From positions 124,001 to 188,000 of the forward strand of contig CAZCFY010000002.1 of NCBI GenBank assembly GCA_964498095.1: DNA of 64,000 nucleotides, read 5' to 3'. The notes under the pieces were generated by a model that saw only the letters and a program-made list of their open reading frames with translations, did no database searches and was not told the DNA's origin. Source of the stretch: SG-bin7 sp964498095 (lineage in GTDB: Bacteria > Bdellovibrionota > Bdellovibrionia > Bdellovibrionales > SG-bin7). Shown here in pieces: positions 1-8,828 of the stretch. Position 1 is the stretch's first letter, and each line of letters opens with the position of its first letter. Position numbers and translations under genes: made by a program.

Positions 1-1
1 C

Positions 2-463
2 AAGCCAGATGAAATTGGCGCTAACGTAGGTTCTGAAATGGGTTTTCATGTCGGTCGTCTTTTGCCGGATCAAATAAACGGACTTACCGAAATCATTTCG
101 GGTTGGGGCGTTCGCTATGGCACAAAGACAGCGCGGGGCTTTGTGGAATTTGGCGGAAACTTTCATAGTGGCGAAGGCTCTACTTATAACACGCTGTCAG
201 TGAGTATGCGTGGGGATATTCCTGTGGAAAGCTTGGTCGCCGAAGTATTTGGCGGCTTTGACTTAGCGCAAATTTCCACGCCATTAACTGGTGAGTCATC
301 TTACTTAGGTGGCGGGCATGTTGGCGGCGGAATTATGGCCCTCATCGGTGGAGATGTTTGGTTTCGTTCCGACATGAAATTTAATATTAATCCGGGCACG
401 AGCCTATACATCGGCTTCGGCTTTGTCATTCGATTTGCCGAAGGTTCTGGCGGCGCCCGTTAA
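2..463 (+). CDS. C-terminal part of an outer-membrane beta-barrel-like protein (5' truncated)
   Basis: The reading frame is open from the first bases of the window, so the gene starts upstream and only about 153 residues are visible. The visible part has alternating hydrophobic and polar stretches rich in Gly, Phe and Tyr (for example GFHVGRLLP, YIGFGFVIRF), typical of amphipathic strands of an outer-membrane barrel or a barrel-like secreted protein. It does not end in the usual aromatic residue; a short Gly/Ala/Arg tail follows the last strand. It converges with the prepilin-like gene on the other strand, leaving only 8 bp between the two stop codons. No family is recognised. Confidence 0.6.
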   Translation, partial: KPDEIGANVGSEMGFHVGRLLPDQINGLTEIISGWGVRYGTKTARGFVEFGGNFHSGEGSTYNTLSVSMRGDIPVESLVAEVFGGFDLAQISTPLTGESSYLGGGHVGGGIMALIGGDVWFRSDMKFNINPGTSLYIGFGFVIRFAEGSGGAR

Positions 464-471
464 AATTCTAA

Positions 472-1236
472 TCAGATATTTGCTTTAATTCCAGAGTCCT
501 TATTGGGAACACCATCGCAAGAGAAATTCCAAAATCCGACCTCATGATATGATCCGCCCATTGCGGTGCAGATGCTATGACCATTATTAGCCTCGGCAGG
601 ATTGTCGTCACACCCATAAGAGAAGCCGCATGTCGGCTCCATGGTTAAGCGTCCTTGACAGGTAGATTGGCGAAGGCAATTTATAGATACTTTGCGTTCA
701 ATGTAGACAGTGCCATCACCTTCGGGTGCGGTTGTTGAGCTGGGCGAGCGTCCGCAAGGTTCTGTTGCGGCGATGGCGCCGGGGCCATCTTTTAATCTTA
801 CCGAGCCAATATTTCGCGAGGCTACGATTCCAAATCCGCGCTTTTTGTAAGTAATCGACATGTCGTATGTGGCTGGAGTTTTAGTATTTCTTTTACTTAG
901 TTCGTAACTCTGGATTTCAATATTGGGTTTACCGTATTTGTCGATTAAATTGCCAAGTGGGCTTGCTTTAATTTTCTCTAAGACGTTGCTCTTGTTTTCG
1001 AGTTGTTGATTGGCTATCTGCAACCCAGCAAATGTTTGATTACAGACATCAACGTCACCAAGAAGTCTTGAAACTTCCACGCCCAAAGAAACGGCGGTTA
1101 GCCCTGACTCCAAATCCTGAATAAATTTTTGCTGGTTTATCATCAGTGTTGTTGTCGCTGTGGCGATTAGTAAACCGACACCTAAAGCAATCACTGTACT
1201 TATTAATGAAAAACCTGATTGCGATTTAAGGATCAT
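472..1236 (-). CDS. Prepilin-like protein with type III (type IV pilin) signal
   Basis: This 254-residue protein starts with a short basic leader and the processing motif SG|FSLIS followed by about 20 hydrophobic residues, the pattern cut and methylated by PilD-type prepilin peptidases. Position 5 of the mature protein is Ser rather than the usual Glu, as in tip-type minor (pseudo)pilins. The rest is a large globular region with several Cys near the C-terminus (about residues 186-240), probably disulphide-bonded. The start ATG has a strong upstream AAGGGGG. A second prepilin-like gene with the same layout lies at 3205-4047. A minor pilin or type II secretion pseudopilin role is inferred. Confidence 0.75.
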   Translation of the reverse strand: MILKSQSGFSLISTVIALGVGLLIATATTTLMINQQKFIQDLESGLTAVSLGVEVSRLLGDVDVCNQTFAGLQIANQQLENKSNVLEKIKASPLGNLIDKYGKPNIEIQSYELSKRNTKTPATYDMSITYKKRGFGIVASRNIGSVRLKDGPGAIAATEPCGRSPSSTTAPEGDGTVYIERKVSINCLRQSTCQGRLTMEPTCGFSYGCDDNPAEANNGHSICTAMGGSYHEVGFWNFSCDGVPNKDSGIKANI

Positions 1237-1572
1237 AGAATGCCCCCTTAATATAATTCTAGAGCCTTTTGCCTATGAGAAATTCTTCATTTTGGCAAAA
1301 AGATGACTCATTTTGAGACGCTGTTTTACTGTTTTATTTGGATTTAGCAGCCGGCTACTGAGATTGCTAATTTGTTAAGTGAGGGACAGATTCGAGGATG
1401 ACCGCATCAAAGATTGAGACATCCTTTCTAAAATATACTCTGGACGCCCGAACTTAACTTGGACCTTCTTCCTTTTTATCTACCATCTCTTCAATTCCTT
1501 CCAAATCATGCTCAAGTTCCAGAGGCTACCACTTCTGAGACTGCGATTTTTCCGCGAAGCTCCGCCCTGCCG
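1237..1572. other. Intergenic region without a recognised feature
   Basis: This 336 bp stretch lies between two genes read to the left. It carries the AAGGGGG ribosome binding site of the prepilin-like gene at its left edge. An open frame crosses 1459-1653 on the plus strand, but it lacks a ribosome binding site and runs antisense into the neighbouring gene, so I do not count it. I see no convincing promoter pair or hairpin terminator. Confidence 0.4.
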
Positions 1573-2829
1573 TTAGGGATCGTTTGGAATTTCATTTGCG
1601 GCTTCAAGCAGTTCTTTGACCCTCTGGTCGAATCCCAAAGTGATTTCCTGTAGCCATATCTCAGGAGTAGAAATTTCGTGGTTTGCTTGAGGCGCCTCAG
1701 CCTTATGGAGATCTACAAAGTCTTCGGCAATTTTTTGAAGCTTTGTAAAATCCTCTTGCGTAAGATTTATTTTTTTATAAATCGCGGAGTTGCCATTAAA
1801 TGTGCTTCCCGTTTTAACCGTAGGTAATATCTCATCGCGCGAAATTCTAACTCCTGTCGTTAGACAGATATTCAACATAACGGCTGCCAGCGGGGAAACG
1901 TAAGGACGGGAATAAAATTCGATGGCACTTAATGACGAATCTTTGGGTTGAGACTTATCTCGAGTTGTCTCTAAGAGAGCCGGTAAGATCGCAGAAAATG
2001 GAACAAAGTTATTTGCTCCTCTGAGAGCGGCGAAACTTGACGTAAGATTGGCCATGCCGGCGTCATTATCAAACCCTCGGGTCAACAATATCTTTTCAAC
2101 CACAAGATCTGTAGCTGAACCCAATTCGGATCTCCGGCTTTTTAAAAATTCGACAAACTCCTTCGTTAGCATATTTATATCATGACCGCGTTTCATAAAC
2201 TTGCGAGGGTATAGAATTGCGCCGAGATGAAATGCAATTTCATGTGGGGTCAATTTGGGGTTGTTATCAGCATAAGGAAAATATAAAAGAATATCGCGTT
2301 CGGGATCAGCCTTTACATATAATTCAAAAAACTCTTTGGGAGAAACAAAGCCTGCTTGTTCTGGCATGTAAGATATCGGTTCATATCCCTTACGTTTCAA
2401 AATGATATTCATTTGCCTAATCCACTTTTCGAGCCTTTTTGCGCCCGGCACTAACATATAGATCGTTCCATCTTCTGCTATTTTAATTCGGAAGCCCATT
2501 TTAAATGCCAACCTCTTGCCAAATAGAAAAATAGGATTACGGGGATCTGATTGTTGTGTGGACGCGCCTAAATGATCATAGGAGGAGTCCCATTCTGCAT
2601 TTTTATTCTTTTTTAAAAGTACTCGACCGTCACTTTGTTGAAGTTCGACAAACCTAACGGTAGGATTCGCTTCTCTGACGTTATTGCGCCTAAGGTTTCT
2701 TTGCAGCGATTTAAACTCCGAACGAAATTCTTCAATCGAAAATAGAGCTGAGCATTCGTTAGCGGCTTGGGTTGAAAAGCTAAGAAAAGCAAAACTCAAA
2801 ATTACAAATAATAAGGAAATCTTGGTCAT
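1573..2829 (-). CDS. Secreted protein of unknown function
   Basis: The protein has 418 residues from the ATG at 2829, which begins a clear Sec signal peptide (MTKISLLFVILSFAFLSFS then TQA|A). The frame is open 13 codons further upstream to a TTG, but that would bury the signal peptide, so the ATG is preferred. The mature part is mostly helical and charged, with few Cys, and I recognise no catalytic motif. It stands alone between two prepilin-like genes and may be periplasmic. Function unknown. Confidence 0.65.
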   Translation of the reverse strand: MTKISLLFVILSFAFLSFSTQAANECSALFSIEEFRSEFKSLQRNLRRNNVREANPTVRFVELQQSDGRVLLKKNKNAEWDSSYDHLGASTQQSDPRNPIFLFGKRLAFKMGFRIKIAEDGTIYMLVPGAKRLEKWIRQMNIILKRKGYEPISYMPEQAGFVSPKEFFELYVKADPERDILLYFPYADNNPKLTPHEIAFHLGAILYPRKFMKRGHDINMLTKEFVEFLKSRRSELGSATDLVVEKILLTRGFDNDAGMANLTSSFAALRGANNFVPFSAILPALLETTRDKSQPKDSSLSAIEFYSRPYVSPLAAVMLNICLTTGVRISRDEILPTVKTGSTFNGNSAIYKKINLTQEDFTKLQKIAEDFVDLHKAEAPQANHEISTPEIWLQEITLGFDQRVKELLEAANEIPNDP

Positions 2830-3204
2830 TATAAAACTATAAGCAATTAAAATGCCTACCAAAAACAACCTATACCATCTGGGGAGAGTTCTGGCCCTTG
2901 AAATGCCATTTTGCAGTTGCAGCTGTAAAGGGTTTTTACGGCTTGGCTACTGTGGGAGATTCTTATTCTTGCGCTTCAGAAGCCCCCAATCACACTCAAT
3001 CCTTTGTCAGCCTCCGCCGCGGAGGTGAAGGGTCCTCTTAAAGCTCCCGCGCCGGAGTTCAAGAAATAGGTACCGTCGGAAGTAGCTCGCGGCAATTCCA
3101 ATTGGTTGAGTTTTTCATGTTTTGAAATTTGCCGATGGCTTTATTTTTTCTATCTTAGAAAAACAGAAAGTTTTCGAGTTTAATCCTATTTGTTACGATG
3201 ACGC
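2830..3204. other. Intergenic region with palindromic repeat element copy (a)
   Basis: This region of about 375 bp has no credible gene. It holds a small hairpin GTAAA-GGGTT-TTTAC (2925-2939), the 15-bp quasi-palindrome CCTCCGCCGCGGAGG (3011-3025) and the segment GGTGAAGGGTCCTCTT (3024-3039). The quasi-palindrome recurs at 4221 and 36205. The segment and the AGGGTTTTTAC stretch recur near 36.2 kb, so this looks like a dispersed repeat. Confidence 0.5.
3011..3025. repeat. Dispersed 15-bp quasi-palindrome, copy (a)
   Basis: CCTCCGCCGCGGAGG is the exact reverse complement of the copies at 4221-4235 and 36205-36219, so this copy is inverted relative to the others. It can form a 7-bp stem around a single central base. 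It is intergenic like the other two copies. Confidence 0.7.
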
Positions 3205-4047
3205 TCATCTGCAAACATAGCCGGTACCAGCTTCCGTCATCCCCCAAACAACACCATCTCCTGAGGAGTCTATGTACTTTGTATAAAGAGGAACTGCTTG
3301 CCAAGTCGTACCCGGAGGACATCCTCCAGACGACGAACTTGGCGGCGCCGAACAAATCGGTGCGCCCGTGGACGAAAGACCGGTAACCACTTGACCGGTA
3401 GGGCATGACCCCCCAGTGGAGCCAGAAACTATACATTGAGGGGTTCCATCCAAATTAATCCCAATCATAGTTTGTCCCGCTGAACATGAACCCAGTGTAC
3501 CTCCGCTTGAGATTGCCGCGCATGAGGCTATGACTGGGGGAGCCGTGATTACAAAAAGAATGCGAGGGCCGTCCACGTTAATAAGTCTTCCGGTCAAACT
3601 TCCTTTTTCTGTAGCTGCTATTTTAAGGTGAAATTCGTAAGGAGACGAATTATTGAGTCCACCAGTGCTTTTATTATAGGGTTTAAAAAGTCTTATTCCG
3701 GATATGCTGATGTAGCGGCTATTTAACGCGTAATTATCCACCAATGATTTCAAAGGTGTGCCGTTAATGGCGTCGGTCAAAATAGTATAAGTTCCACTGG
3801 CGTCAGAAGCTAAATTTACTGTCTTCCCCGAAAACGTAGCATTGCAATTTACAGCGTTAGCTAGCGTTTGGATCAATTCCTGTTTCATGTTGATTGATTC
3901 GATCTTTGCTTCCAAGTAACGAATCTGTTGGGAACTTGAAATCAACTGCGAAGCGATAGCTGTCATCAGGATCATTCCAATGCCAGCGGCAACCATAACT
4001 CCAAGTAAGCTAAATCCTGCCCGACTCTGCAGATTTTCCCTCGACAT
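3205..4047 (-). CDS. Prepilin-like protein with Cys-rich C-terminal repeats
   Basis: The protein has 280 residues from ATG 4047, which has GGGGACA upstream; the frame also allows a TTG at 4059. The N-terminus has a type IV prepilin signal AG|FSLLGVMVAAGIGM followed by a hydrophobic helix. The fifth mature residue is Gly, not Glu, as in tip-located minor pilins. After about residue 190 come two similar units of the form CxxGQxxxGxxxxGxPxC, with a third CPPG, separated by Ser/Gly-rich linkers. Such motifs occur in surface fibre proteins. It is probably a pilus-tip or surface-exposed minor pilin, paralogous in layout to the gene at 472-1236. Confidence 0.75.
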   Translation of the reverse strand: MSRENLQSRAGFSLLGVMVAAGIGMILMTAIASQLISSSQQIRYLEAKIESINMKQELIQTLANAVNCNATFSGKTVNLASDASGTYTILTDAINGTPLKSLVDNYALNSRYISISGIRLFKPYNKSTGGLNNSSPYEFHLKIAATEKGSLTGRLINVDGPRILFVITAPPVIASCAAISSGGTLGSCSAGQTMIGINLDGTPQCIVSGSTGGSCPTGQVVTGLSSTGAPICSAPPSSSSGGCPPGTTWQAVPLYTKYIDSSGDGVVWGMTEAGTGYVCR

Positions 4048-4220
4048 GCCTGTCCCCAATTCCTTTATATTATTTTATAATATCCATTGGCATTTATTAA
4101 GCAATTTTAAGTGAATTGCCTTAGACTCAGCCAATGCACTTTCTAATCGATGATTTGTATCAGAATGAGATGCCCGGGGGCAGATACATCGCCGGCAAAT
4201 TTTAAGTGGAGCGCTATCCA

Positions 4221-4235
4221 CCTCCGCGGCGGAGG
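4221..4235. repeat. Dispersed 15-bp quasi-palindrome, copy (b)
   Basis: CCTCCGCGGCGGAGG extends to a perfect 10+1+10 inverted repeat here (4218-4238, CCA on the left and TGG on the right). It lies in the 234-bp gap between the prepilin-like gene and the secreted protein gene. No T-run follows on either strand, so it is not a standard terminator. Confidence 0.7.
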
Positions 4236-4281
4236 TGGAGACTCTCAAAGGCCACACGTTTCTTTGCCTGTGAGACAAGTG

Positions 4282-4830
4282 TTAAATAGCTTTACCGGGG
4301 GGTTTCCGCTCAGACTGGGGTTTTGGTTGCGGCTTCATTTTTCTCGAGGGTGGTACGTCATACCCGACAGTAACCAGTTCAAACTCTTTAAAGTTTTTGA
4401 GGACGTCTATTCTTAGAGGAAGATCGAACATACGAGAAACATTCGTGCCTTGGGAATTTTCGGCGGCACAAGAAAAGTGGATTGGTGCCTTGGCGCCCTC
4501 CAATACTAAGGTAGTAACTTCGTCGGAACTGTTTCGCTCAACTTCTTTCACTTTCAGTATACGCGGTTCACTTATTTCAAGTTTAGAGACATTTTCCCCT
4601 TTAACTTTGAAGGTGCATACTATCTTACTTTTGAAGAAAGGTGTATTATCCAAAATTTTTTCAAGGGTGGCGCAGGAAGAACTTTCCTCAGCGGGACAAG
4701 GTTCAAAGGGTAAACTACTTATCTTTTTCGGATCAAATTTAAGCTCAGTCATGGACCCTATGTAAAGTTCTTCGCCCTTTGCAATCAAAGTAAAAAATAA
4801 CGCCATAAAAACGAAGCGACTTAAGGTCAT
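4282..4830 (-). CDS. Small secreted protein of unknown function, proline-rich tail
   Basis: The 182-residue protein has a Sec signal peptide (about residues 1-18, ending LIAKG). Four Cys in the mature part (the CP and SCATL pair, VCTF, SCAAE) suggest disulphides. The last 25 residues are rich in Pro, Lys and Arg. A run AGGGGGG just upstream of the ATG serves as ribosome binding site. I recognise no domain; it is probably periplasmic or surface-bound. Confidence 0.6.
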   Translation of the reverse strand: MTLSRFVFMALFFTLIAKGEELYIGSMTELKFDPKKISSLPFEPCPAEESSSCATLEKILDNTPFFKSKIVCTFKVKGENVSKLEISEPRILKVKEVERNSSDEVTTLVLEGAKAPIHFSCAAENSQGTNVSRMFDLPLRIDVLKNFKEFELVTVGYDVPPSRKMKPQPKPQSERKPPGKAI

Positions 4831-4931
4831 GTACCCCCCTTGATCTCATTCACTAGGTTATCAGGAAATGTTAAAGAAACCAGCGGCACCTTCGTCCAAA
4901 AACGCGGCACACCCACTAACCGCCATCCCAG

Positions 4932-5378
4932 TCACCGCAGCGAAGCCACTGCCAATCTAACAAATTTTCCGTGCCCGGCGTTTAGCGAGCCCAGCTTTTC
5001 GTCTGTTACGCGCATCCAGCGAATGGCGGCGGCATCATCACCGGCGGAAAAATTAAGTTCGACATCGGTACCAACGTGTTTGTGAAACACCGTCGTCTCT
5101 ACCCATGACTCCTTGGTGTTACGCGGATCTTCGACCAAGCCTTTATAAATTTCCGTGCCTGCCACATGACTCAAATCTACTCCCGCTTCTTCCCGAAGTT
5201 CCCGCGCAGCAGTGGTTTCCGCCGCCTCACCTTTTTCGATAAATCCACCAGGCAGCGCCCAGCGCCCACTGTCTTTACGCTGAATAACCAATACTTCAAA
5301 AATATTATCGCGCGAATTGAAACGCGTGACCACGGTATCAGCGGCAAGGTTGGGTCCTTTGTACCAAAGATCCGGCAA
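4932..5378 (-). CDS. NUDT9-type ADP-ribose pyrophosphatase (Nudix hydrolase)
   Basis: The protein has 148 residues and a perfect Nudix box: GFIEKGE, seven residues, then RELREEAGV (about residues 47-69), which binds Mg2+ and supplies the catalytic Glu residues. The flanks match the human NUDT9/TRPM2-type ADP-ribose hydrolases unusually well: GPNLAAD near the N-terminus, KGLVEDPRNT, W-ETT, AGDDAAAIRW and HGKFV in the same order. The predicted reaction is ADP-ribose to AMP and ribose 5-phosphate. The start is a TTG with AGGTAGG upstream, 7 bp after the nadB stop, so it is probably cotranscribed with nadB in NAD metabolism and recycling. Confidence 0.88.
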   Translation of the reverse strand: MPDLWYKGPNLAADTVVTRFNSRDNIFEVLVIQRKDSGRWALPGGFIEKGEAAETTAARELREEAGVDLSHVAGTEIYKGLVEDPRNTKESWVETTVFHKHVGTDVELNFSAGDDAAAIRWMRVTDEKLGSLNAGHGKFVRLAVASLR

Positions 5379-5385
5379 TGTACAC

Positions 5386-6957
5386 CTACCTAATTATGGA
5401 ATCTTCTAAATTCTTGTTTTTGGTTGGCGGCAGGTCTTCGTTGTAGTGAATGCCAACAGACTCCTTGCGCATCAAAGCACAGCGGACGGAAAGCGTGGCC
5501 ATTAAAGCAATGTTACGGCACTCAAGGATGTCCTGATGCAAAGGAAACTTACGATAATATTCCGCGATCTCTTCTTGAATGATCTGCAGGCGTTTTAGTG
5601 CGCGCTGCAAACGGAAAGTCGTGCGCACGATTCCCATATAGTTCCACATCAGTGTGCGAATCTCTTGCCACAAATGCGCGATTACCACCATTTCCGGATG
5701 AGTAGGGGCGGGTGGGTTCTTCCACGCATCGATTTCTAACGGCGAAATCGGGATAGTGGGAATTTTATCTTTTAAAAATTCGGCGGTATTCTGTGCGGTC
5801 GCCAAGCATTCCAGCAGGGAATTGCTAGCTAAGCGGTTAGCGCCATGGAGTCCATTGCAAGCCGTCTCGCCAATTGCAAACAAGTTCGTAACGTCGGTTT
5901 TGCCAGTAATGTCACTTAATACTCCGCCACAGAGATAATGAGCTGCCGGCACCACGGGGATGGCATTGCGAGTAATATCTATGCCGTAATTCAAACATTG
6001 TTTATAGATTGTCGGGAAGCGCTCTCTTATTTCTTCGGCTGGTTTATGAGAAATATCGAGATAAACACAAGGATGGCCCGATTTTTTTATTTCGGCATCC
6101 ATCGAGCGCGCCACGATATCGCGGGGAGCGAGCGTTCCCATCTCGTGGTATCTTTGCATAAACTCTTCGCCGCTAGAGTTAATAAGTTTAGCGCCTTCTC
6201 CGCGTAGGGCTTCTGTAAGTAAAAAATTTCGCGCTTCAGGGTGATAAAGGCAGGTGGGATGAAACTGCATAAACTCAAGATTGGCAACTCGCGCGCCGGC
6301 ACGATAAGCCATGGCGATGCCATCGCCAGTGGCGCCGGTCCAATTTGAGGTGTAAAGATAAATTCTGCCCGCCCCACCCGTTGCTAAAATCGTAACTTTG
6401 GATTTTATGGCGATGACTTCTTGATTTTTCACATCAAAAACATTGCAGCCGATACATGTGTTGGGATTTAAATCATGCGGATCAAGTCTTTTTGTTGATA
6501 AAAGGTCGATCGCGAAATGGTCTTCTAAAATTTCTATATTTTTGTGTTCGCGAGCCCGTTTTAGTAAAGTGCTATGAATGATATTTCCGGTATGATCTTT
6601 AACATGCAAAACGCGCGCTTCGCGGTGGCCTCCTTCGCGGTTAAGGCTGCTATCAAACTTTACTCCCCATTGGATGAGGTCATTTATGCGTTCGGGGCCC
6701 TGGCGAATTATATTTTCCACGACCTCGCGGCGGCAGAGGCCCGCACCGGCGTTCAGAGTGTCTTCGATGTGTTTATCAAACGAATCATCTTGGCTGGATA
6801 CCGAGGCTATTCCCCCTTGGGCAAGGTTCGAGCTAGACTCGGTCGCTTTGTATTTGGAAAGGATAGTGATTTTGGTGGTTTCCGCCATCTTCAGAGCTAG
6901 ACCAAGGCCTGCCACACCGGAGCCAATAACCAAGATATCTGTCGTCAACGTCTTCAT
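5386..6957 (-). CDS. nadB: L-aspartate oxidase
   Basis: This flavoenzyme oxidises L-aspartate to iminoaspartate, the first step of de novo NAD synthesis, and can use fumarate or oxygen as acceptor. The FAD-binding motif GSGVAGLG lies at about residues 12-19; NLAQGGIA, HVKDHTGN, ATGGAGRIY, EFMQFHPTCLY and GEGAKLIN are family signatures. The substrate-site HxxxR and the C-terminal helical domain are present. The ATG at 6957 places the FAD motif at the expected distance; a GTG at 6987 is also open. No nadA or nadC is nearby. The Nudix gene follows directly. Confidence 0.95.
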   Translation of the reverse strand: MKTLTTDILVIGSGVAGLGLALKMAETTKITILSKYKATESSSNLAQGGIASVSSQDDSFDKHIEDTLNAGAGLCRREVVENIIRQGPERINDLIQWGVKFDSSLNREGGHREARVLHVKDHTGNIIHSTLLKRAREHKNIEILEDHFAIDLLSTKRLDPHDLNPNTCIGCNVFDVKNQEVIAIKSKVTILATGGAGRIYLYTSNWTGATGDGIAMAYRAGARVANLEFMQFHPTCLYHPEARNFLLTEALRGEGAKLINSSGEEFMQRYHEMGTLAPRDIVARSMDAEIKKSGHPCVYLDISHKPAEEIRERFPTIYKQCLNYGIDITRNAIPVVPAAHYLCGGVLSDITGKTDVTNLFAIGETACNGLHGANRLASNSLLECLATAQNTAEFLKDKIPTIPISPLEIDAWKNPPAPTHPEMVVIAHLWQEIRTLMWNYMGIVRTTFRLQRALKRLQIIQEEIAEYYRKFPLHQDILECRNIALMATLSVRCALMRKESVGIHYNEDLPPTKNKNLEDSIIR

Positions 6958-7034
6958 AATGGGGAACTTGTAAGAGAGCTTTTCCACTTTGTCATTAACT
7001 CACGATTAATGCGCCATGTAACACAAGGGGAGTC

Positions 7035-7064
7035 TTGATTCTGACAGAGAGCCGAAACTAAAAT
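7035..7064 (+). promoter_or_regulatory. Candidate sigma-70-type promoter for the 7.1-19.0 kb operon
   Basis: TTGATT (7035-7040) and TAAAAT (7059-7064) are 18 bp apart, about 50 bp upstream of the first gene of a long run of overlapping genes. The match to consensus is moderate. Confidence 0.45.
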
Positions 7065-7115
7065 TTATAGCAAGGGTTTGACTCGGATGTTGACCCCCAA
7101 AAAACGAGGGCATGG

Positions 7116-8828
7116 ATGCAAAAAAGATTACAGTCTTTGGTCGTGATCACACTTGCGGTGATCATAGTTTCAGTCGTTGCAATAAGAACAAAATATTCTT
7201 GGTCAAGTTTTGCCCGGCAAAATTTGCGTGAAGTCGTTAGTAGCGAACTTTTAGTACTGAGCCACTTGCTAACGCAAAAAGCGCAAACGCTAGAGGACGC
7301 TTATGTAAGTGCTCTCAATAAAAAACCAAATCCCAACGTAAAAATCATCTATTCCCGTGTTCTGCAAAAATCAGAAAACGGCCATTGGTCGTTAGTCGAC
7401 ACGCAAGAGGTCCCGGGATCAGGCGCTTACTTTGCCAAACAAATTCCTGAAAACTTCAAACCCACGGGCAAGCAATGGATGCGTCTTAGTGATTCTAAGG
7501 GAGAGTCTTATGCGGGGCTTTTGTTACCCGTAGCCGCTGGCGAAAATGGTATTTGGCGACCCACGGCCGCGAGTGACGCCAAGACCATCGTATTTGCCGT
7601 TTTCAAAGATCCTTTTGGCGACATTGTAGAAATTTTTAAAGGCGCCGGTGCTAGTTTTATAGTTTTAGATAACCGCAACTTTGTAATGGCGCATTCCACG
7701 GAGGAATACCAAGGCATGGCCGTGGCTAAAGATATTCAACGGCTCATTGATACTTACCGCTTGGAATCCTTTGTTGAAAGAAAAGCGGGTAAAAAAGCCG
7801 GTGGCTATATCGGAATTCAAAAAGTTCCCGAACTCAACCTTGTTTTAGCTGCCGAATTGCCTGGGAATTTGGTGGGCATGAAATTTTATCGTTGGCTGTT
7901 TGAATTCATCGCTGGCGGAATTCTGTTTACGGCCCTAACACTTTTTGCCCTCGGCCGGCGTCGTCAATTCAGCGCGGAGGTTTCTGAAGAAATTGTGGCG
8001 GTAAGAATTCCTTCGCCGAAGACCGCAACTCCAGCTCCAATCACGGCCGCAATTCCAACTCCGGCTTTACCGCAAAAAGATTTTGTAATTGAAGAGCCTG
8101 AAATTGAAAAGCCCCAAGGCCGCTTGGAAAAACTCATGAATCTGGCTGCCGGCATGAAAAATAAAAAAACAAAACCCACTCCTCCGCCGATTCAAACTCA
8201 AGTCACCGGCTTTCAAAGCCAGCCGACCATGGTTACCTCGCCCATTTTAACGCTGGAAACTGCTAACTTGCGGCCCCTGTTAATAACTCTCTTGGCGGAA
8301 GCCGCGCACGACATTCGCGTTTATGGCGTTGAGGTTGAAGACAAAATTGACGAAGTGCCAGAAGTTAATGGTTCCGCAAAAGATTTACAGCAGGCTCTAG
8401 CAGGACTTATGAAGCTAACGTTTTATGGCGTCCGCCAAAAAATGGCCAAGAAAGTTAAGATTCGTCTGCAGCGCTTAGGAAAGAGCGTTGAATTAATTTT
8501 AAGTGACAATGGGTTGCCGCGAAAAACTAATGAAGACGCGCTCCTCACGGATATTATTAATTATCCCGAGCTAGTTACCGCAGTTTCATCGGCGCTGCAG
8601 AATTTACGCCGGCTAAAAGCCGAAATACAAATGCGCTATGACTTTCACAACGGTAATCAAATTATAGTGCGCTTGCCTGTTGGCCAGGAAAAGGCGCCGC
8701 CGCGGATTACTCCAAACCTTGCGGCGCAAAATAGCGAAGAAATAAAAAAGCGCTTTAATCAATTCCAGATTAAAAATATTGCCATAAACGTGCGTAAACC
8801 CAAAATAAAGGAAATCGAAAATGACTAA
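7116..8828 (+). CDS. Membrane sensor-like protein with degenerate histidine-kinase ATPase domain
   Basis: The 570-residue protein has an N-terminal membrane helix (about 8-23), an extracytoplasmic region of about 230 residues, a second helix (about 261-280), a Pro/Ala-rich linker (about 290-380) and a C-terminal region resembling HATPase_c. The last keeps an ATPase-like SDNGLP in place of DxGxG but lacks a clear N-box Asn, and no HisKA phospho-acceptor His is visible. It is therefore likely a ligand-binding or scaffold pseudokinase. A GAGGG lies just upstream of the ATG. It overlaps by 8 bp with a degenerate GGDEF gene, suggesting that the two act together. Confidence 0.7.
   Translation: MQKRLQSLVVITLAVIIVSVVAIRTKYSWSSFARQNLREVVSSELLVLSHLLTQKAQTLEDAYVSALNKKPNPNVKIIYSRVLQKSENGHWSLVDTQEVPGSGAYFAKQIPENFKPTGKQWMRLSDSKGESYAGLLLPVAAGENGIWRPTAASDAKTIVFAVFKDPFGDIVEIFKGAGASFIVLDNRNFVMAHSTEEYQGMAVAKDIQRLIDTYRLESFVERKAGKKAGGYIGIQKVPELNLVLAAELPGNLVGMKFYRWLFEFIAGGILFTALTLFALGRRRQFSAEVSEEIVAVRIPSPKTATPAPITAAIPTPALPQKDFVIEEPEIEKPQGRLEKLMNLAAGMKNKKTKPTPPPIQTQVTGFQSQPTMVTSPILTLETANLRPLLITLLAEAAHDIRVYGVEVEDKIDEVPEVNGSAKDLQQALAGLMKLTFYGVRQKMAKKVKIRLQRLGKSVELILSDNGLPRKTNEDALLTDIINYPELVTAVSSALQNLRRLKAEIQMRYDFHNGNQIIVRLPVGQEKAPPRITPNLAAQNSEEIKKRFNQFQIKNIAINVRKPKIKEIEND

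Noticed and set aside
3155..3436. Open frame of 93 codons on the minus strand
   Set aside because: It overlaps the end of the prepilin-like gene in another frame, has a Trp/Arg-rich composition and no domain or ribosome binding site.
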